64,000 bases of DNA from Rehmannia glutinosa (taxonomy: Eukaryota > Streptophyta > Magnoliopsida > Lamiales > Orobanchaceae), in the NCBI GenBank assembly GCA_016081115.2, contig CM071932.1:62656334-62720333 (forward strand). The letters run 5' to 3'. The notes beneath the pieces were generated by a model that was given only the letters and a program-made list of their open reading frames with translations, ran no database searches and was not told where the DNA came from. A program made the translations under genes and the position numbers. Shown piece after piece: positions 34,327 to 47,399 of the stretch (position 1 is the first letter of the stretch; every line of letters begins with the position of its first letter).

Positions 34327-35485
34327 CTACAATTAATTTTCTTAATTATATTAATTTTATAGTTTTTATATAATTAATTTCATAATTATTGTCAATTTAG
34401 TCTAAACTTAGATTGATTTATCCAAAATCAATCAATTTGTTGGCAAATTTACCAAATCAAAGAACAATTAGTTTTGGATAACTAAAAAATATATATGTCC
34501 ATGTTAGGAGAATTTTCGGGTTGATTTGTCCTAAAATAATTCGTTAAATTGATTGATGATATGGAAAGTTAATTGGTAAGAAATCAGAGACAATTTTTTG
34601 AGTGACATACTGTGGATTTGAGTACTTTATGTATGTTTTCAGGATATTAGATATATATTAATATCAATATTAATGTTCAAGATTTTCATTTAAATAGATT
34701 GCAAGATCTACAGTTAGGATTTCATTATAAAATTATTTGTGAATTTAGCAAGTGTAAATGGGCAAAAAAAATATTTTTGGATTTTTGATATTATATATAT
34801 ATATAGATACATATGAGCCACACTGGCTATAAATAATTATTATGATAATTCGTGTATTTAATCTTTGGCAGCTTTTGGTATAATAGCTGAAAAAATATAT
34901 TGTTCATTTCATAATATAATATCCATTATAGCAGCATAATATTATTATTAGTTTGACTGAATAAATTGTTGATTGCATATGGATTATAATTTTATTTCTT
35001 AATTTATGAATATTAAAGTATTTCATCCATATTTATGATAATGAAATTGGCTAACATATAAAGATTATTTTTCAAAAGAATATAATATAAGTCTTCTAAA
35101 TTTTGTTACAAAACCGTATATTGAAATAATATTCGACTTTCAAATTTTATTTTTAAATTTAGATAAATAAGATATTTTTATTTTAAGACTAAATTTCCCT
35201 ATAATTTGGCTAAATAGATTGATGATGTGGAAAGTGAATTAGCAGGAAATCGATAATATGATACAAATTTTTGGACAAATCAATCCAAAATTTTTCATAA
35301 TGCGGGCATGTTTTTGAATTATCCAAATCTGATTGTACTTTGATTAGGTAAATCCGCAAACAAATCAATCCAAAAATTTATATTTTGGTATAATTAACAA
35401 TAAATATTATGCTTTGATATAATTGACAATAATTAGCCGAACTAATTATATAAAATAATTAGATTGAATTAATAATAATTAAGGA
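34327..35485. repeat. Foldback structure next to the Helitron end
   Basis: The segment 34,327-34,540 is an imperfect inverted copy of 35,258-35,485 (about 210 bp per arm, AT-rich, e.g. GATTGATTT...ACCAAATCAAAG and its complement) around ~720 bp. No coding sequence. It may be a non-autonomous inverted-repeat transposon; target duplications were not resolved. Confidence 0.55.
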
Positions 35486-35992
35486 ATTGATTTCTATGAT
35501 ATAATTACGGAATTAATCATATTTCTAAATTGAATTGACAATAATTACGGGATTAATTATAGAAAAAAATAGAAAAAATTGATATACTTAAGAATAATTA
35601 ACATAATTATTTATAGAAAAGATCAATATATGATATAAATTAGGATTTAGAAAAATAAGAAAAAATGCGTAAAAATCATATTTTTTTCTAATTATGAACA
35701 TTAATCAATATTAAGTATTTCATTCATATTTATGCTAATGAATTTGGCTAAGCAAGCTTTTTTTTTTGAAAAAAAAGAATATAAATCGCATGTCGCGAAA
35801 CAATATCCAACTTCAAATTTTAATTTTACATATTTACTTTTGAATACTAAATCAGTGGTTTTTAAATTTAGAAAATGAGATAAATTTTATTTCAAGACTA
35901 AATTTTCCTATAATTTGGCTAAATTGATTGATGATGAGGAAAGTTGATTAGCAACAAATCAGGGGATGTTTCTTAAGTGATAGATTGTGTAT
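34998..35992 (+). repeat. Diverged direct duplication in AT-rich DNA
   Basis: 34,998-35,250 resembles 35,690-35,965 (shared GGCTAA...GATTGATGATG(T/A)GGAAAG). A third relative begins near 34,545 and continues, across the solo LTR, at 40,287-40,480. Nothing else is seen in this stretch. Confidence 0.5.
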
Positions 35993-38900
35993 TGTGAAGC
36001 CCCGATTTTTCCGAGCTTATAATTGATCCTTATTGTTGTTTATACTTTTGATCGACTATTTTACCGCGTCATTTTGACGGGTAAGTATTGATAATATATA
36101 CATTTTGTACTTTATTTCATTTTGTTTAATTACTTGTGATCATGATCATCATTAATTCCATTCCTCAATTATGATCACTTGATTGATCACTATTACTATT
36201 TTTGTATTTATTAGTCACCTTAGAATTTTAAGAGACTATTTATTTTAGAGACTTTTACCTTATAGAATTAAGATTTTGATTTAGATTAAGTGATCATGAG
36301 ACTTACAAGTGATCAAGGAAATCACTAAATATTTTGGAGATTGATATATTTCATATATTATCATCAAATTTGGGACAAAAAAAAATATATAAAATTACCA
36401 TAAAGCCCCTAGTATGTACGGTCATGATGACATTTTTGGAGTAAAAATATCATCCAACTCTTGTACACCTACACCTTATATTAGTCATCTTGTGTATAAT
36501 TATACCATTAATTCAAACATTATACACATCATCTCTTACATTAATTCTTTATTATTAATTTTGCCAACATGTTGGAAGTCTTCCAACATTTCTTCTCATT
36601 TCATACCTTTGACCACCCTTTTGTCCCCATGCAAGAGACAATTTGCAAGACACAAAATTGAACAAAAATTCCTCTCTCCCCCCCATGGTGGACGGCCATA
36701 ATGGCAAAATTTACACAAAAATTCATTTTTCATCCAACACATTTTAATTCTCAAACCTTTTCTCCTCCTTCTCTCTAATCTCTCTCTAAAAATCCTTCAC
36801 ATCTTCAAATCTTCAAACAAAAATTCATTCATATCTTCAAACCTTCAAACACCAACTCTTCACATCTTCAAATCTTCAAACAAAAATTCTTCATATCTTC
36901 AAGTACCACTTCTTCACATCTTCAAAAATTCAAACACAAGTTCTTCACATTTTCAAGCCTACCTTCAAACCTTCAACAACATCTTCTTCCTAACATCAAA
37001 CATACTTCTTTCTTCAAACATCTAAACCAAAACAAACAATCTTACCACTTAAACACTAAAAATTCGAACACCCCTATCTCAAGGTAAGAAATTTCACTCC
37101 TCAATTCAACTTAAATTCTTACTACTCCTCACCTTCTCTTTTTAATATAAGCTTGAATTTTGGATTTTGAGGTACTTAGAAGACCACTTGGAGACATGCA
37201 TGCATGGTGGTGAAACTTGAAGACTTGAAGAAGAACTAGTAGAGAGAAAATTGGACTACAAGGTAAGAATTGGACACTAGAACCCTTCTTTCCTCTTCCT
37301 TCTATTTTTTTCAAATTTTAACACCCCTTTTTCATTTTTGAGAAATAGGGGCTGACCTTAGGTGATTTTGGAGTTGAACCAAAATCTCCAAATTTGAAGC
37401 TCCAACTAGTTTCAAATCACCTACTACACAAGGTAAAGTGTAGTCTTTCTAATTTCCTCATCTCCTTCTTTTTCTCTCTAATTTTTCTCTCATTTTTCTA
37501 ACTCCAAATTTTTTATATTTCTTGACTTAGGGGCTGACCTAAGTGACCTCATCCAAAAATTGTGAAATTTATCCTTTTATTTCACAATTTTCCAATTTTA
37601 AGGTGGGTGGAAAAATACTTTCCAACTATTAGGTGTTTTTATTAAAATGCATGTAGAAATTTTGATCATGAGCCTTGAGATGTATAATCTATGTATTGCA
37701 TGTCAATTTTATATATCAAATCATAAAAATTCTCAAGAGTTGCTCAAAATTGCCATTTATTGAATTTTAGGTGCATGCATGTGCAATTTAATGTTTTATT
37801 TGATGAATTCTTGTATTTATTGGACATGCATGTGTATGATCTTTAAAATCTATATTTTGGATGACTTATAACCTGGACAAGTCGAGCATAATTGATTAAA
37901 TTTCAATTTTGGACTTAAAAATGCAAAAATGGAAAGTTGGTGGACTAAATTGCAAGAAAATGAAAGTTAAAGGACCCTCTGCAAATTTCGAATTTTGGGA
38001 CTGTACTCAGGTTCAAAAATAACTTTTGGACTTTTTAATAAAGTTTTAAGAGTTTTAAGATAAATAAAATCAACCTTTAAAAGCCCAAGGACTAGATTGT
38101 AAAATTTTGAAAGTTTAAGGGCTACTTTGCAATTTTAAAACTGCCCCAGACCTAAATTTTAAAATTTGAAATTTTTACTCTTAAGGTACTGGGAATTACA
38201 TATTTTAAAAGTATTCCAAGAATCCAAGTGTTTAGGGCTTGGAAAGTAATTTTTCAAAAATTGAGGGACTAATGTGTAAAATATTAAACTTGAGGACCCA
38301 AATGAAAATTCCAGGACTTATGCAGCCCATGCACCTGGGAATACTAACTTAACTATAACTTAATTGTATTTTGGACCCAAGGTTCAAATTTCATAACAAT
38401 TGGACCCTAAAAGCCTTAAAGGCAATTATTTTAAAATGGGACAAAAATGGTATTTTCAAAAGTTGAAGGACCTACACATATTGCTTTTAAAAACTGCTTT
38501 TGTCCCAATATCCTACCAACCTTAGTGACATTTTCCAACTGGAATCACATTAAAAGCCCTTCCGGTTTGTGAGTTCGAATTTTTAAAACTTAAGGTCCGA
38601 ATTGACAATTTTTACAAATTTGGGGCCAATGTGAGATTTTTATAAAAACTCGACCATAAAACTTTAAAAACCCTGAATCTCTCTGGACAATTTGGAGAAT
38701 TTAGGAACTGACCTCATAATTTTTCAAGGTCGGGATATTTATTTATTCAAATTTTAACCCCAAAAGTGTTGGTTTTTACAAAACGGGGCTAAATTACAAT
38801 TTTTCTTTTATAAAGGACCTAACTCAAATTATTTTCTCTTTTACTAAAATTGCCCTGGACCCTCTGACTTGGAGATTTAATTAAAGTGTTTTACTTTCCA

Positions 38901-40281
38901 AAAACCCTTGACTTATCGGATCAATTTGACCGATTAATACCCGATCGCGGAGCGACTCCTCGCCTTGCGATTTTGAATCTATAACGGGACTTATGTTCCA
39001 CCCAATTCTTATTCAAGATATCGAAGGTTGCTTATCCTTCCGATAATCATCTTCATCCATAAACTCCACCAACGCCATAATTGCCACTCGCATTTTTTTT
39101 TTTTGAAAATTATCCTAAATCGCTTCGAATCAATAATACTCATTGCACAGTTGATTTTGTAATTGTAATTACTTTCCGCCCGAGTCAACTTGGTGTGTCG
39201 AGCTCACGCTCGGAATGGATACGTCGGGGGATGGAACCGGCAGCTCGGCTGCTATTCCACTCTTCCGCCCCATCGCCCTAATCCCGCAATCGAGGGACGG
39301 AGTTGTCAAGGAAAGCGGGTCGTAGAAATCGAGGTATAATCATGATTATGACAGATCCGAGCCTCGCCTCTCTTGGGATTTTGTCTTTGCCTACGGAGCG
39401 ATAAGGTGCCGGTCTTGGACCATCCGATGGGGAGTTACAAGGAAGAACGAAGGAATCATTTGTACGATCCACACGATTCCGGAGTTATCGTCCCGTTTTG
39501 GTTGGCGTTACATTTCCGCACGCAACCGCTACATTTTGCATTGGTTGGCGCTACAAACCGCACGCAACCATTATTTGCCTTGCATAGGATTGGCGTTACA
39601 TTTCCGCACGCAATCCTACTGTCTTGATCGAATCACATACTGTGTGACCATGAAGCGTTTTCTTGAACTATATAAGTATATTATTTAAATATTTTATCAC
39701 AACGCTTGTGAATCGTGTGTGTGAATTCATGCGTCATACTCACGCGTTTTCATATAATCAAGCTTTTTTCTCACAAGAACTATATTGCGCCACACTTGCA
39801 CACGATCACCCCATCCACCGAGATTTTGTCTCATCCCCACTGTTTTCTAACCTTTAGATGGGGACTATATTGAAGATTTCGAACCGCCACGATTGATGAC
39901 CTCCCCCCGCTTTGTCGATCTTGCACCTTTTACCGATGATCGTTCTTATTTCATGTACTTCTATTGATGTTGGACTCCCGTTTATCCTGCTACTCTTTTC
40001 TCTCTTTGACTGTAATTTAAGGGCGTAGGACCCTTTGACGATTAAGATTTGGATATTGCACTTTACATGTTGTTTTAGTTTTGGCCTCGTAAACTTATTC
40101 GAGGTTATTATGTTGGATGTATTTGGATTTTGTTGGAACTTAAGTTGTAACTTGTACTTGTTATCTATTTCCACGCTATTTAGACTCTGTCTCATTGGGT
40201 TCTCGTTGATATTTGTCTGGACTGTTTGGTTATTATATTTAAGTTGTGGATCGTTCGTCGCGTCCCGTTTGGGGCGTGACA
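35993..40281 (+). repeat. Solo 4.3-kb Gypsy LTR with TGTAT target duplication
   Basis: TGTGAAGCCCC at 35,993 to GGGGCGTGACA at 40,281, 4,289 bp, flanked by TGTAT at 35,988-35,992 and 40,282-40,286. Same family as the LTRs at 16,370 and 28,528, with the same palindromic units and purine array. No interior or second LTR. Short open frames inside are not conserved between copies. Confidence 0.93.
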
Positions 40282-40478
40282 TGTATGATATGATCTATTT
40301 ATGTATATTTTTAGGATATCTATATCTATATATAATTTCAATATTAATCTTCAACATTTTTATTTAATATAGATTGCATGATCTACGGTTATAATTTTCT
40401 AGTAAAATAATTTCTGAATTTAGCAAGTGAAAATGGGCGGGAAATTTTTTATTTCAGACTTCTGCTATTATATATATA

Positions 40479-42999
40479 TTTTTTAGTAAAATGAGAATAT
40501 ATAAAAAGAAAGGAAAAAATCCTGATCACAAGCCGATCAGGTAGCAGTAGAGAAACAATGCAAAATATGAGGAAAACCCACAAAAATAACTTAAAAACGC
40601 AATTTAAGTGAAGGACGTTTCTGTCTCAAGGATTTTCGAGTGAAATTGTTATTTGCTGCTATTGCACGTGCTCGAGAGTCGTCTTGATGATCTGATGTAT
40701 CTTGTGAAATGTCGGCCCAGGATACTCGAGCTAAAATGTCCATATTCTTCATTGCTTCTGAGGGAGCAGATGAGTGAATGACAAGTGGAGTAGTTGAAAA
40801 GTCGCCTAACTTGGTCTTTAAAGCGTCTAATTCGTATTGTTCTTCATCTTGTTCTTCGTCGTCTAACATATCGGACCACCTCTTTGGGGTTGTTGTCGTC
40901 TTGGCTTGAAAGCTCCCCGAAAGTATAGTTGAATTAAAACTTTCGGAAGGATCACTAGGTTTTAACACGTAATTACTAACGGGGTTATTGTTATTCACAA
41001 TCTCAATAGCCTTATTTAAGTCAGCCTTCTTCTTGTCAACAAATTGATCAGCCTGAGCCTGATTATGAACAATATCTGATGGTTGAGGTTCGTAGACCAC
41101 CAGCGAATGCTCCTTGTTTCCTTGAGCATCTTTATCAAGCTTCTCAAGGATATCGAATGAGTTCTGGGTCGCAATACCTGATATAGAAGCTTCATTATCC
41201 GGGTTGTCTTTCGAGGGCCATCCCTTTTTGTTTTTCACTTGTATCCAAGTTTCACCCACCTCCTTATCCTTACGAGTCTGAGATCGTCCCCTAGCATCAG
41301 AACGACCAACAGAGAAACTTCTATCCCGAATATCCCTTTCCGGCGTCTGAACCTCGTGTGTTGTGGACTTACGACATTTATTGACGTTGTGACCCACAAT
41401 CTGACAATGCACACAAAAATCCGGAATATGGTCATAACCAATAGACACAAAAGAGCAGTATCTAGCTCTTTCAATCATTATACTCTCTTGTAAGGGAGCA
41501 CTAAGATCCATTTCGACAAGAACCCGCACGAAATGACCGACCTCGCCCATGAGGGATTTACCATCAATTTGAATCGGCATTCCAATGGCACTTGCCAATT
41601 TCATAATCAGCGATGGGTGCCAATATTCCAGACTGAGCTCATATATACGAACCCATACCTGAGCCTTGGATGTGTTGATCTTATATGGGTTGAAGTCGGG
41701 GATCCAGTTCATAATGCGTATTGAGCCCGGAGATAAATTCCATGCAGACTTTTGAAAAATGCAATTACGCTCGTTCAAATCCGCAAATTGGATGGTGTAA
41801 TACCCTTTGCCCAGGGGTATGAGTTTCCAAGGGGATTTGACATTCCATGCTGATGCCAATTTATTCCTAAGATCGGCCCAAGCAAGCGGTTTGGTGCCCT
41901 TCGAGTATATCACCCAGCCAATTAAAGAATTTTTGAGTTCTGCAACTCGCTGTTGATATATATCCTCGTCAATCATAACGGAGAAATACTCACCATTTTT
42001 TACCGGCTTGGAAGAATCCTCAGGCGAGATGGTTTGAGCAGATGAAGGCTTGTTTGCTGTCCCAGATCCCTCAATGTGTTGTTGGTCGTTGAAGGTTGGG
42101 ATATTGCAATTCCCAGACGGCTGCAAACTGATGTTCGAGTTTGGATCCTATACCAGTTGAAATTCGTCCCCGGCGTTGACCTTGGAAGGAGTAGACGATG
42201 TTGAAAGATTCTTGGAAATTCCCAACGAAAGGGAAGAAGGCTTGAAAGTGCCGCGACTAAGTTCAGGAAATAATATATCATCGAAATCCATTGGAGATCG
42301 ATTTAACGACACCAGAAACCTACGGGGATTCATATACAAAGCTTGAGAACCAGTTTCCACAAGGTTTTTCTTTCTGTCATTTCATCAAACACATGCAGAG
42401 CAACCGAAATGCGGGGTGGAGGTAGATGGAAAATGCGTTCAACTAATATAAACATGAAGGAAGTGAAATCGAATCCAGAGATCCAAAACCCAAAAATAAA
42501 AATTTTGGGCTACACTTTGTGACTATAGTCTCCAGTTCCTCTAGGGAAAAAAATAGCACTGAACGACGATTTAGCCAGGTGGGATTTGGTCCATTTTTAT
42601 TTTTTTTCTAGACCAAGTAATGGATCGTGAGATTCCAACAATCTGCCTAAGAAAAAGATCCCAACTAAATGCCAAAAGGAGAACCCTCGGTGAGCTTCGA
42701 AACCACCGGGATGTAAGATGAAAGCTTCGAAACAGAGCAATCTGAGAAAAGTTTCACAACTCCAAAGAAAGCTCTGGGCAGCTGTTGTAGATACGGTGTG
42801 AAAGCAGCCAAGAAGGTGAGGGGTGAGGAAGAGGGGGCACAAATCCGACTGAGATATCGGCAACAGGGGTGCCGCCGCTCAGGGTACAACCCTAGCGGCG
42901 CGGGAAGAGGTGGAAATGTACGAAACCCTAATTTGGGGGGTGAGGCGTCTTTTTCAGTCAGAGAAATCCCTAATTATCCTCCTGGTCATTGAATATAGC
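40479..42999 (-). mobile_element. LINE with ORF1 only, 20-bp target duplication
   Basis: A perfect 20-bp repeat CTTCTGCTATTATATATATA flanks it (40,459-40,478 and 43,000-43,019). The element runs on the minus strand from a GC-rich 5' region at 42,999 to a six-A tail at 40,479-40,484. It contains only ORF1 followed by about 110 nt. No endonuclease or RT ORF2 exists between ORF1 and the tail. The long target duplication and A tail are typical of target-primed reverse transcription. Confidence 0.85.
40591..42360 (-). pseudogene. LINE ORF1 protein (DUF4283 and CCHC knuckle), one stop
   Basis: 590 codons from ATG at 42,358-42,360 to 40,591, with one in-frame TAG at 42,148-42,150; downstream of that it is open for over 500 codons. 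The N-terminal third is Ser/Pro-rich. A DUF4283-type domain follows (SLIGWVIYSKGTKP, GYYTIQFADLNER, WVRIYELSLEYW). The knuckle C-x2-C-x4-H-x4-C (CVHCQIVGHNVNKC) is at about 41,373-41,415. A long charged, Ser/Asp-rich tail ends in a basic stretch. Plant L1-type LINEs encode such nucleic-acid-binding ORF1 proteins, which coat element RNA. That a single stop is the only break suggests fairly recent loss or insertion. Confidence 0.85.
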
Positions 43000-43019
43000 C
43001 CTTCTGCTATTATATATAT

Positions 43020-43699
43020 AGATTAGCTCACTTTTCATTTTCAGTATAGGATGCCACAATCCCACTTTATTCTAATATCGAAATGTATCACCAATTGTCA
43101 CTTTTATGCGATAATTATTCATTTTCCTGAAAATAATTTTATGAAACCAAATGTACTATGATCATTTGCTCGCAGAACAAAAAACATTTCACCATCTATC
43201 TGGATAAGTTAATATTGGAACATGTCCAAATATTTAGTCAAGCATGACATATTTGAACAATACTATTATTTTATTGAGCTTATGAAGTTTTCAAAAAAGA
43301 AAAACTAGTAAATGCTTGAAGCTTGCATTTGGTTGGAAGGATTTGGGTTTGCATGTAGCATTCGTGAAAAAAAAAATTGCAATGACTCTATATAAGATGA
43401 CTTTGAAATTCATATATTGACTCAAAAAATAACTTAAAATAGTAACGAATAATATGAATTTTGTTGAACTATGACCTTACCCAAACAAACTCTATATATT
43501 TGTTATCATGTATTCAATTTCTTTGCCAAAAATCTTTAATCCAAAATGCCAGATAAGATATCATATATACTTATAAATATCTTGTTAAGTTTTTAAAGAA
43601 CTTATAAATTCATCAAACACCTTGTTCATATAAATTAAAATTAGAATGTCAATATATGCATACATAATATATAAATATAAGTGAAACACATTACATCTA
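43020..43699 (+). other. AT-rich upstream region of the COV1-like gene
   Basis: No coding sequence. It would contain the promoter of the gene starting near 43,700. TATAAAT at about 43,573 is a possible TATA box but cannot be assigned with confidence. Confidence 0.4.
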
Positions 43700-43837
43700 A
43701 CGTCAATCACCGTGCCACCGTCCGGACTCGAACGCCTTATACCGTTATCGATCACCGATAATGCTAATTGTTCAAAATCCTCTTCTCCTTCTGATTCACC
43801 GGCCTCCGGCGTCGTCGGTGGCGGCGGCGGCAAGGAG
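43700..43837 (+). CDS. COV1-like: COV1-like exon 1 (no ATG visible)
   Basis: The frame GLERLIPLSITDN...GGGGGKE ends in GAG before donor GTGCTT (43,838). The frame is open back to a TGA at 43,682 with no ATG; ACG at 43,700-43,702 or GTG at 43,712 are the only near-start codons. A Ser/Pro/Gly-rich N-terminus is usual for this family. Confidence 0.6.
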
Positions 43838-44340
43838 GTGCTTCCCTTTTCTTACCCTCCCTACTTTAACCATAAACGCATATATGTGTGCATATACATG
43901 CATGTGCAACTGATTTTCGATTTTACTTTTATGACGGGGCCAAAGATCTCAGTATGAGTTGCATGCATTATGTAATTAAAATACAACAATAAGGGGACAA
44001 TTATAGTTATATGGCCACCATTCATTTATCACTTCACTTTTCAGGGAATTATGCTCTGTTTTACCCCTTTTATCGTCTTTATGTAAATATATATATTAAT
44101 TTCCGGTCTGTCTTTCTATTCCAGTTGATTAATGAGGGTGTAATAGTTTATGGCTTAATGTTAAGCTGAGTAACTGAATTCAAAACTAGGGTTCAATTGA
44201 TTTGGCCAAGCATTAATTCATTTTCCCCCTTTTGTTTCAATTCATTTTCGTTTTTTATGAAAACCAGAGTGTTTTATCAAATTGATGTCTGATATATGTG
44301 AAAGGATTAGATGGGCCATAATGATTTTTTTCTTTTGCAG

Positions 44341-44393
44341 GCATTTGGCAAAGTGATTCGTAGTTGGGCATGGAAAAAGTTTATGACATGATG
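44341..44393 (+). CDS. COV1-like: COV1-like exon 2 with premature TGA
   Basis: Acceptor TTTTGCAG, donor GTTAGT. Encodes AFGKVIRSWAWKKFMT, then TGA (44,389-44,391), then TG, which is completed by exon 3. Family members have Gly at the TGA position, so one substitution accounts for the stop. Confidence 0.85.
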
Positions 44394-45288
44394 GTTAGTT
44401 CTTTAATGCCCGGAAACAATTTAAATTTTGCTAACATTTCATGCTCCAAATTGAAGTTGTACTATTTGCAGATAACTTTTACTGCAATGTGCTTCTCTTA
44501 TCTGTATCTCTTGTTCATACCCTTTGTATTTCTTGATGTTGTCTGTTTAAACTTTTAAACGAAGAATAAATAGCTATTGATGTATAATGTATTGAATTCC
44601 CTGAACTTGATTAGGATAAGAAATTCTAGTATTAATAGCAATAACGGATAATCAGTGCAATGAATTCCCAAGTTAGAGTAGGTGCTACAAAAAATTTGAT
44701 TTTCCTCTTTCCACCGGGGGTTAGAGGGGCATTGAGCTTTTTGATTTTTACGGGTGGCTAGTGAAGATACATTTGTATCCAACTGCCATCTTTATGCATG
44801 ATTGAGGATGGCAACATTGAAACATAGTAAATTCATGTGGTAATTTGACTTTGCTGGCAAAACAATATACACATAATTGAGTTTCACAGGATAAGTAATA
44901 TGTCCCTTTTAAGTTTTCTGTTTAACGCATTTACTACTACCAAATGACTGCTGTTTTTCAGACTTATGTCCAAAATTTACCATTGTTCCTAAATTCTAAG
45001 TCATCTTCCTGGTTATGATTATATGAATACTAATGCTTTAAGAAAGGAAGAGTTCAGTTATTGAAAATTAACTCTAACAATCAGATTACAGGTCTTCCAT
45101 GAATTTATACACTTAAGATTATTTCCTATCACTTATATCATCTTCATAACCATCATCTTGTTGGTGATCATATACATTATGATAATATTTTGCAATGTCT
45201 TTATTTGAAGATTAGAGTTCATCTTGGAATTTACCGTCTTTTGAATCCTCGTGATATCATTTGACTGATGATTTGACATTATTTGCAG

Positions 45289-45398
45289 TGTGATCTTACT
45301 TCCCATTGCCATCACGTTCTATTTAACGTGGTGGTTCATTCATTTTGTGGATGGATTTTTCTCACCAATCTACAGTCATCTGGGGATCAATATATTCG
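45289..45398 (+). CDS. COV1-like: COV1-like exon 3 (first membrane segment)
   Basis: Acceptor ATTTGCAG, donor GTATGC. Encodes VILLPIAITFYLTWWFIHF followed by the conserved VDGFFSPIY motif; ends in phase 1. Confidence 0.9.
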
Positions 45399-45888
45399 GT
45401 ATGCAGATTATCTATTGTTTTTTTCTTATGCAACTCAAAAGCATACGAAACATTATTGCTATCTTCTGAGAGAATAATACACCAACCTTGTATTCTTTAT
45501 CAAAATATCACCAGTATCAATTTTTACCCTGCATGGATAAGGCTAAGATTAGCACTAAATTCAGTTAATTATAAGTAAATTTTCTTCCTTCGAAAATTTT
45601 GTTTTAACCAACATTTCAGGATATCATTTCTATGCATATGTGTAAGAAACTTGACAATCCCTTCATTTTAAGGTGGTTTGAGAAAATTCTTATGCAAGAA
45701 AATGTATCTCCAGTAACTACTGTTTATACAAAACTGAGGCTAAGTTAATTTTATTCTTCAAATTACCAGTTGGCCTGCATAAGTTGAAGTAAGAACTGAA
45801 TGGTCATCTCTGAAAATTTTCCTACGATAATGGTGTTATGCTTATTATTGCTCAACATGATCGTTTTTTTAGAGGACTTACATAAGTC

Positions 45889-47384
45889 TGTTTGATACAT
45901 GTTTTTATCTTAATTTTGATGATTTTATTTTATCACCAAAACAATGTTTTTAAAGGTTGTCTAAATACTCCTAAATGATTTAAAACGGTTTTAATATTTT
46001 CCGGAGTATTTCCTCAAGTTTATTCTTGATAACAATGGACAACAATTTTAATGATTTTATGTCAATGGATTTTTTCTCTAAAACAAGGTTCCTAAATATT
46101 GTCTAAATACTCTCGATCGGTTTAAAATATTTTTACTAAATTTTCGGAGTATTTCTTGAGTTTTATTTTCGACAAAAATTGGACAACATTTCTGTCTCGT
46201 GGTCGACGGTCGCCCTATAGGGCAACCCGTACCTGAAGATGTTTTTAGGAACAGAAAATGAGACGGAGGTAAAAACAGCAGTCGACCGTGCGCTCAGGCG
46301 TCGACCGTCCGGTCGACCGGTCCGCCTGATGGTCGGCCAGTACACTGCATGTTTCGTTTTGAAACAAAACAAAACCTCTTCGTTTTTTGAATTAGGGGGA
46401 CCGGTTGAGACAGAGGGCGACCGGTCGAAGCCTATGTCGACCGATCGCTCTGTTGAAATTTTCAAAGTGTTCTTATTTCTCTTATTTCGTGCGACGGCCG
46501 CCTGCGTGTATTGACAAACAAAAATATGACCGTTTGACGTTGCGAGACACATTTCCTTAAATTGTGGGATTGATTTCTAACAGACTATATTCTTGATTTT
46601 AATTGTATTTTTCTCAGAGATTTTCAATCCCCAAGAGGAGCCTATGCTTGATCAATCATCTCCTATAAATAGAGGAAGTTTTGGAGCAACCAACACAACA
46701 ATTGAGATACAACAAACAAGATACACTTCAAGCAAATACTTGGTCTTTCATTGTTATTATTCTTGTTGTAAATTTGCCTAGCTTATCACTTTCACATCCT
46801 TGAGGTCTAGGCTATTCTTGATTACACCTTGCACTCAAATTGTATTATTCATTATTGAGTTGTAATCTTGATTTTTGGTTATCATTCAAACACAAGATAT
46901 CCTTGTGAGTGTTATTGTGGTAAGAACACACTTGGATGATCTAGGTGATAGGTGAAGAAGATTGTGGTGATCTTCTTATTGAGGTGTTGAAGAATTTGGT
47001 ATTCTTCAAGGTTGAAGATTGTGGTAATCTTCACAAGGTGCCGTTGAAGGAAGATTGTGGTAATCTTCAAAGGGAGATTGTGGTAATCTCAAATGTGTTG
47101 TTGAAGAAGAGTGTGGTGCTCTTCAAGGTGTTGTAAGTTGAATTTGTATTAATTTTGGTAATTAATAAAATTCTTTTTCCTTTTGAAATCCATCCCGGAT
47201 ATACTGGGGTGGTAGAGGATTAGGCCCTAGGTGGGTTGAACCTCTTTAAATCGACGTGTGTTGTTTACATTCCGCACCTTTATTATTGTGTTTGAGCATT
47301 CGATTATAAAAAGAGGGCGAAATCGAAAAGATGGAGATAATCTATTCACCCCCCTCTAGATTATCGTAGCCGCTTGGACTTACA
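45889..47384 (+). repeat. 5' LTR of S2
   Basis: 1,496 bp, TGTTTGATACATG to CTTGGACTTACA. Palindrome block 46,200-46,450, TATA box 46,663-46,672, hairpins about 46,910-47,124. In the first hairpin the stem changed to GTGTT with AACAC where S1 has GTATT with AATAC, a compensatory base-pair change. Confidence 0.92.
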
Positions 47385-47399
47385 AGTGGTATCAAAGCC

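Noticed and set aside
42597..42992. Short open frames on both strands in the LINE 5' region
   Set aside because: Located upstream of the ORF1 start in a GC-rich untranslated region; no conserved domain.
43585..43833. Minus-strand open frame starting with a Pro run
   Set aside because: Exact antisense of COV1-like exon 1; the plus strand has matching splice sites and family context.
44364..44558. Open frame starting ATGGAAAAAG overlapping exon 2
   Set aside because: Runs into intron sequence in a frame different from the COV1-like exon; no homology.
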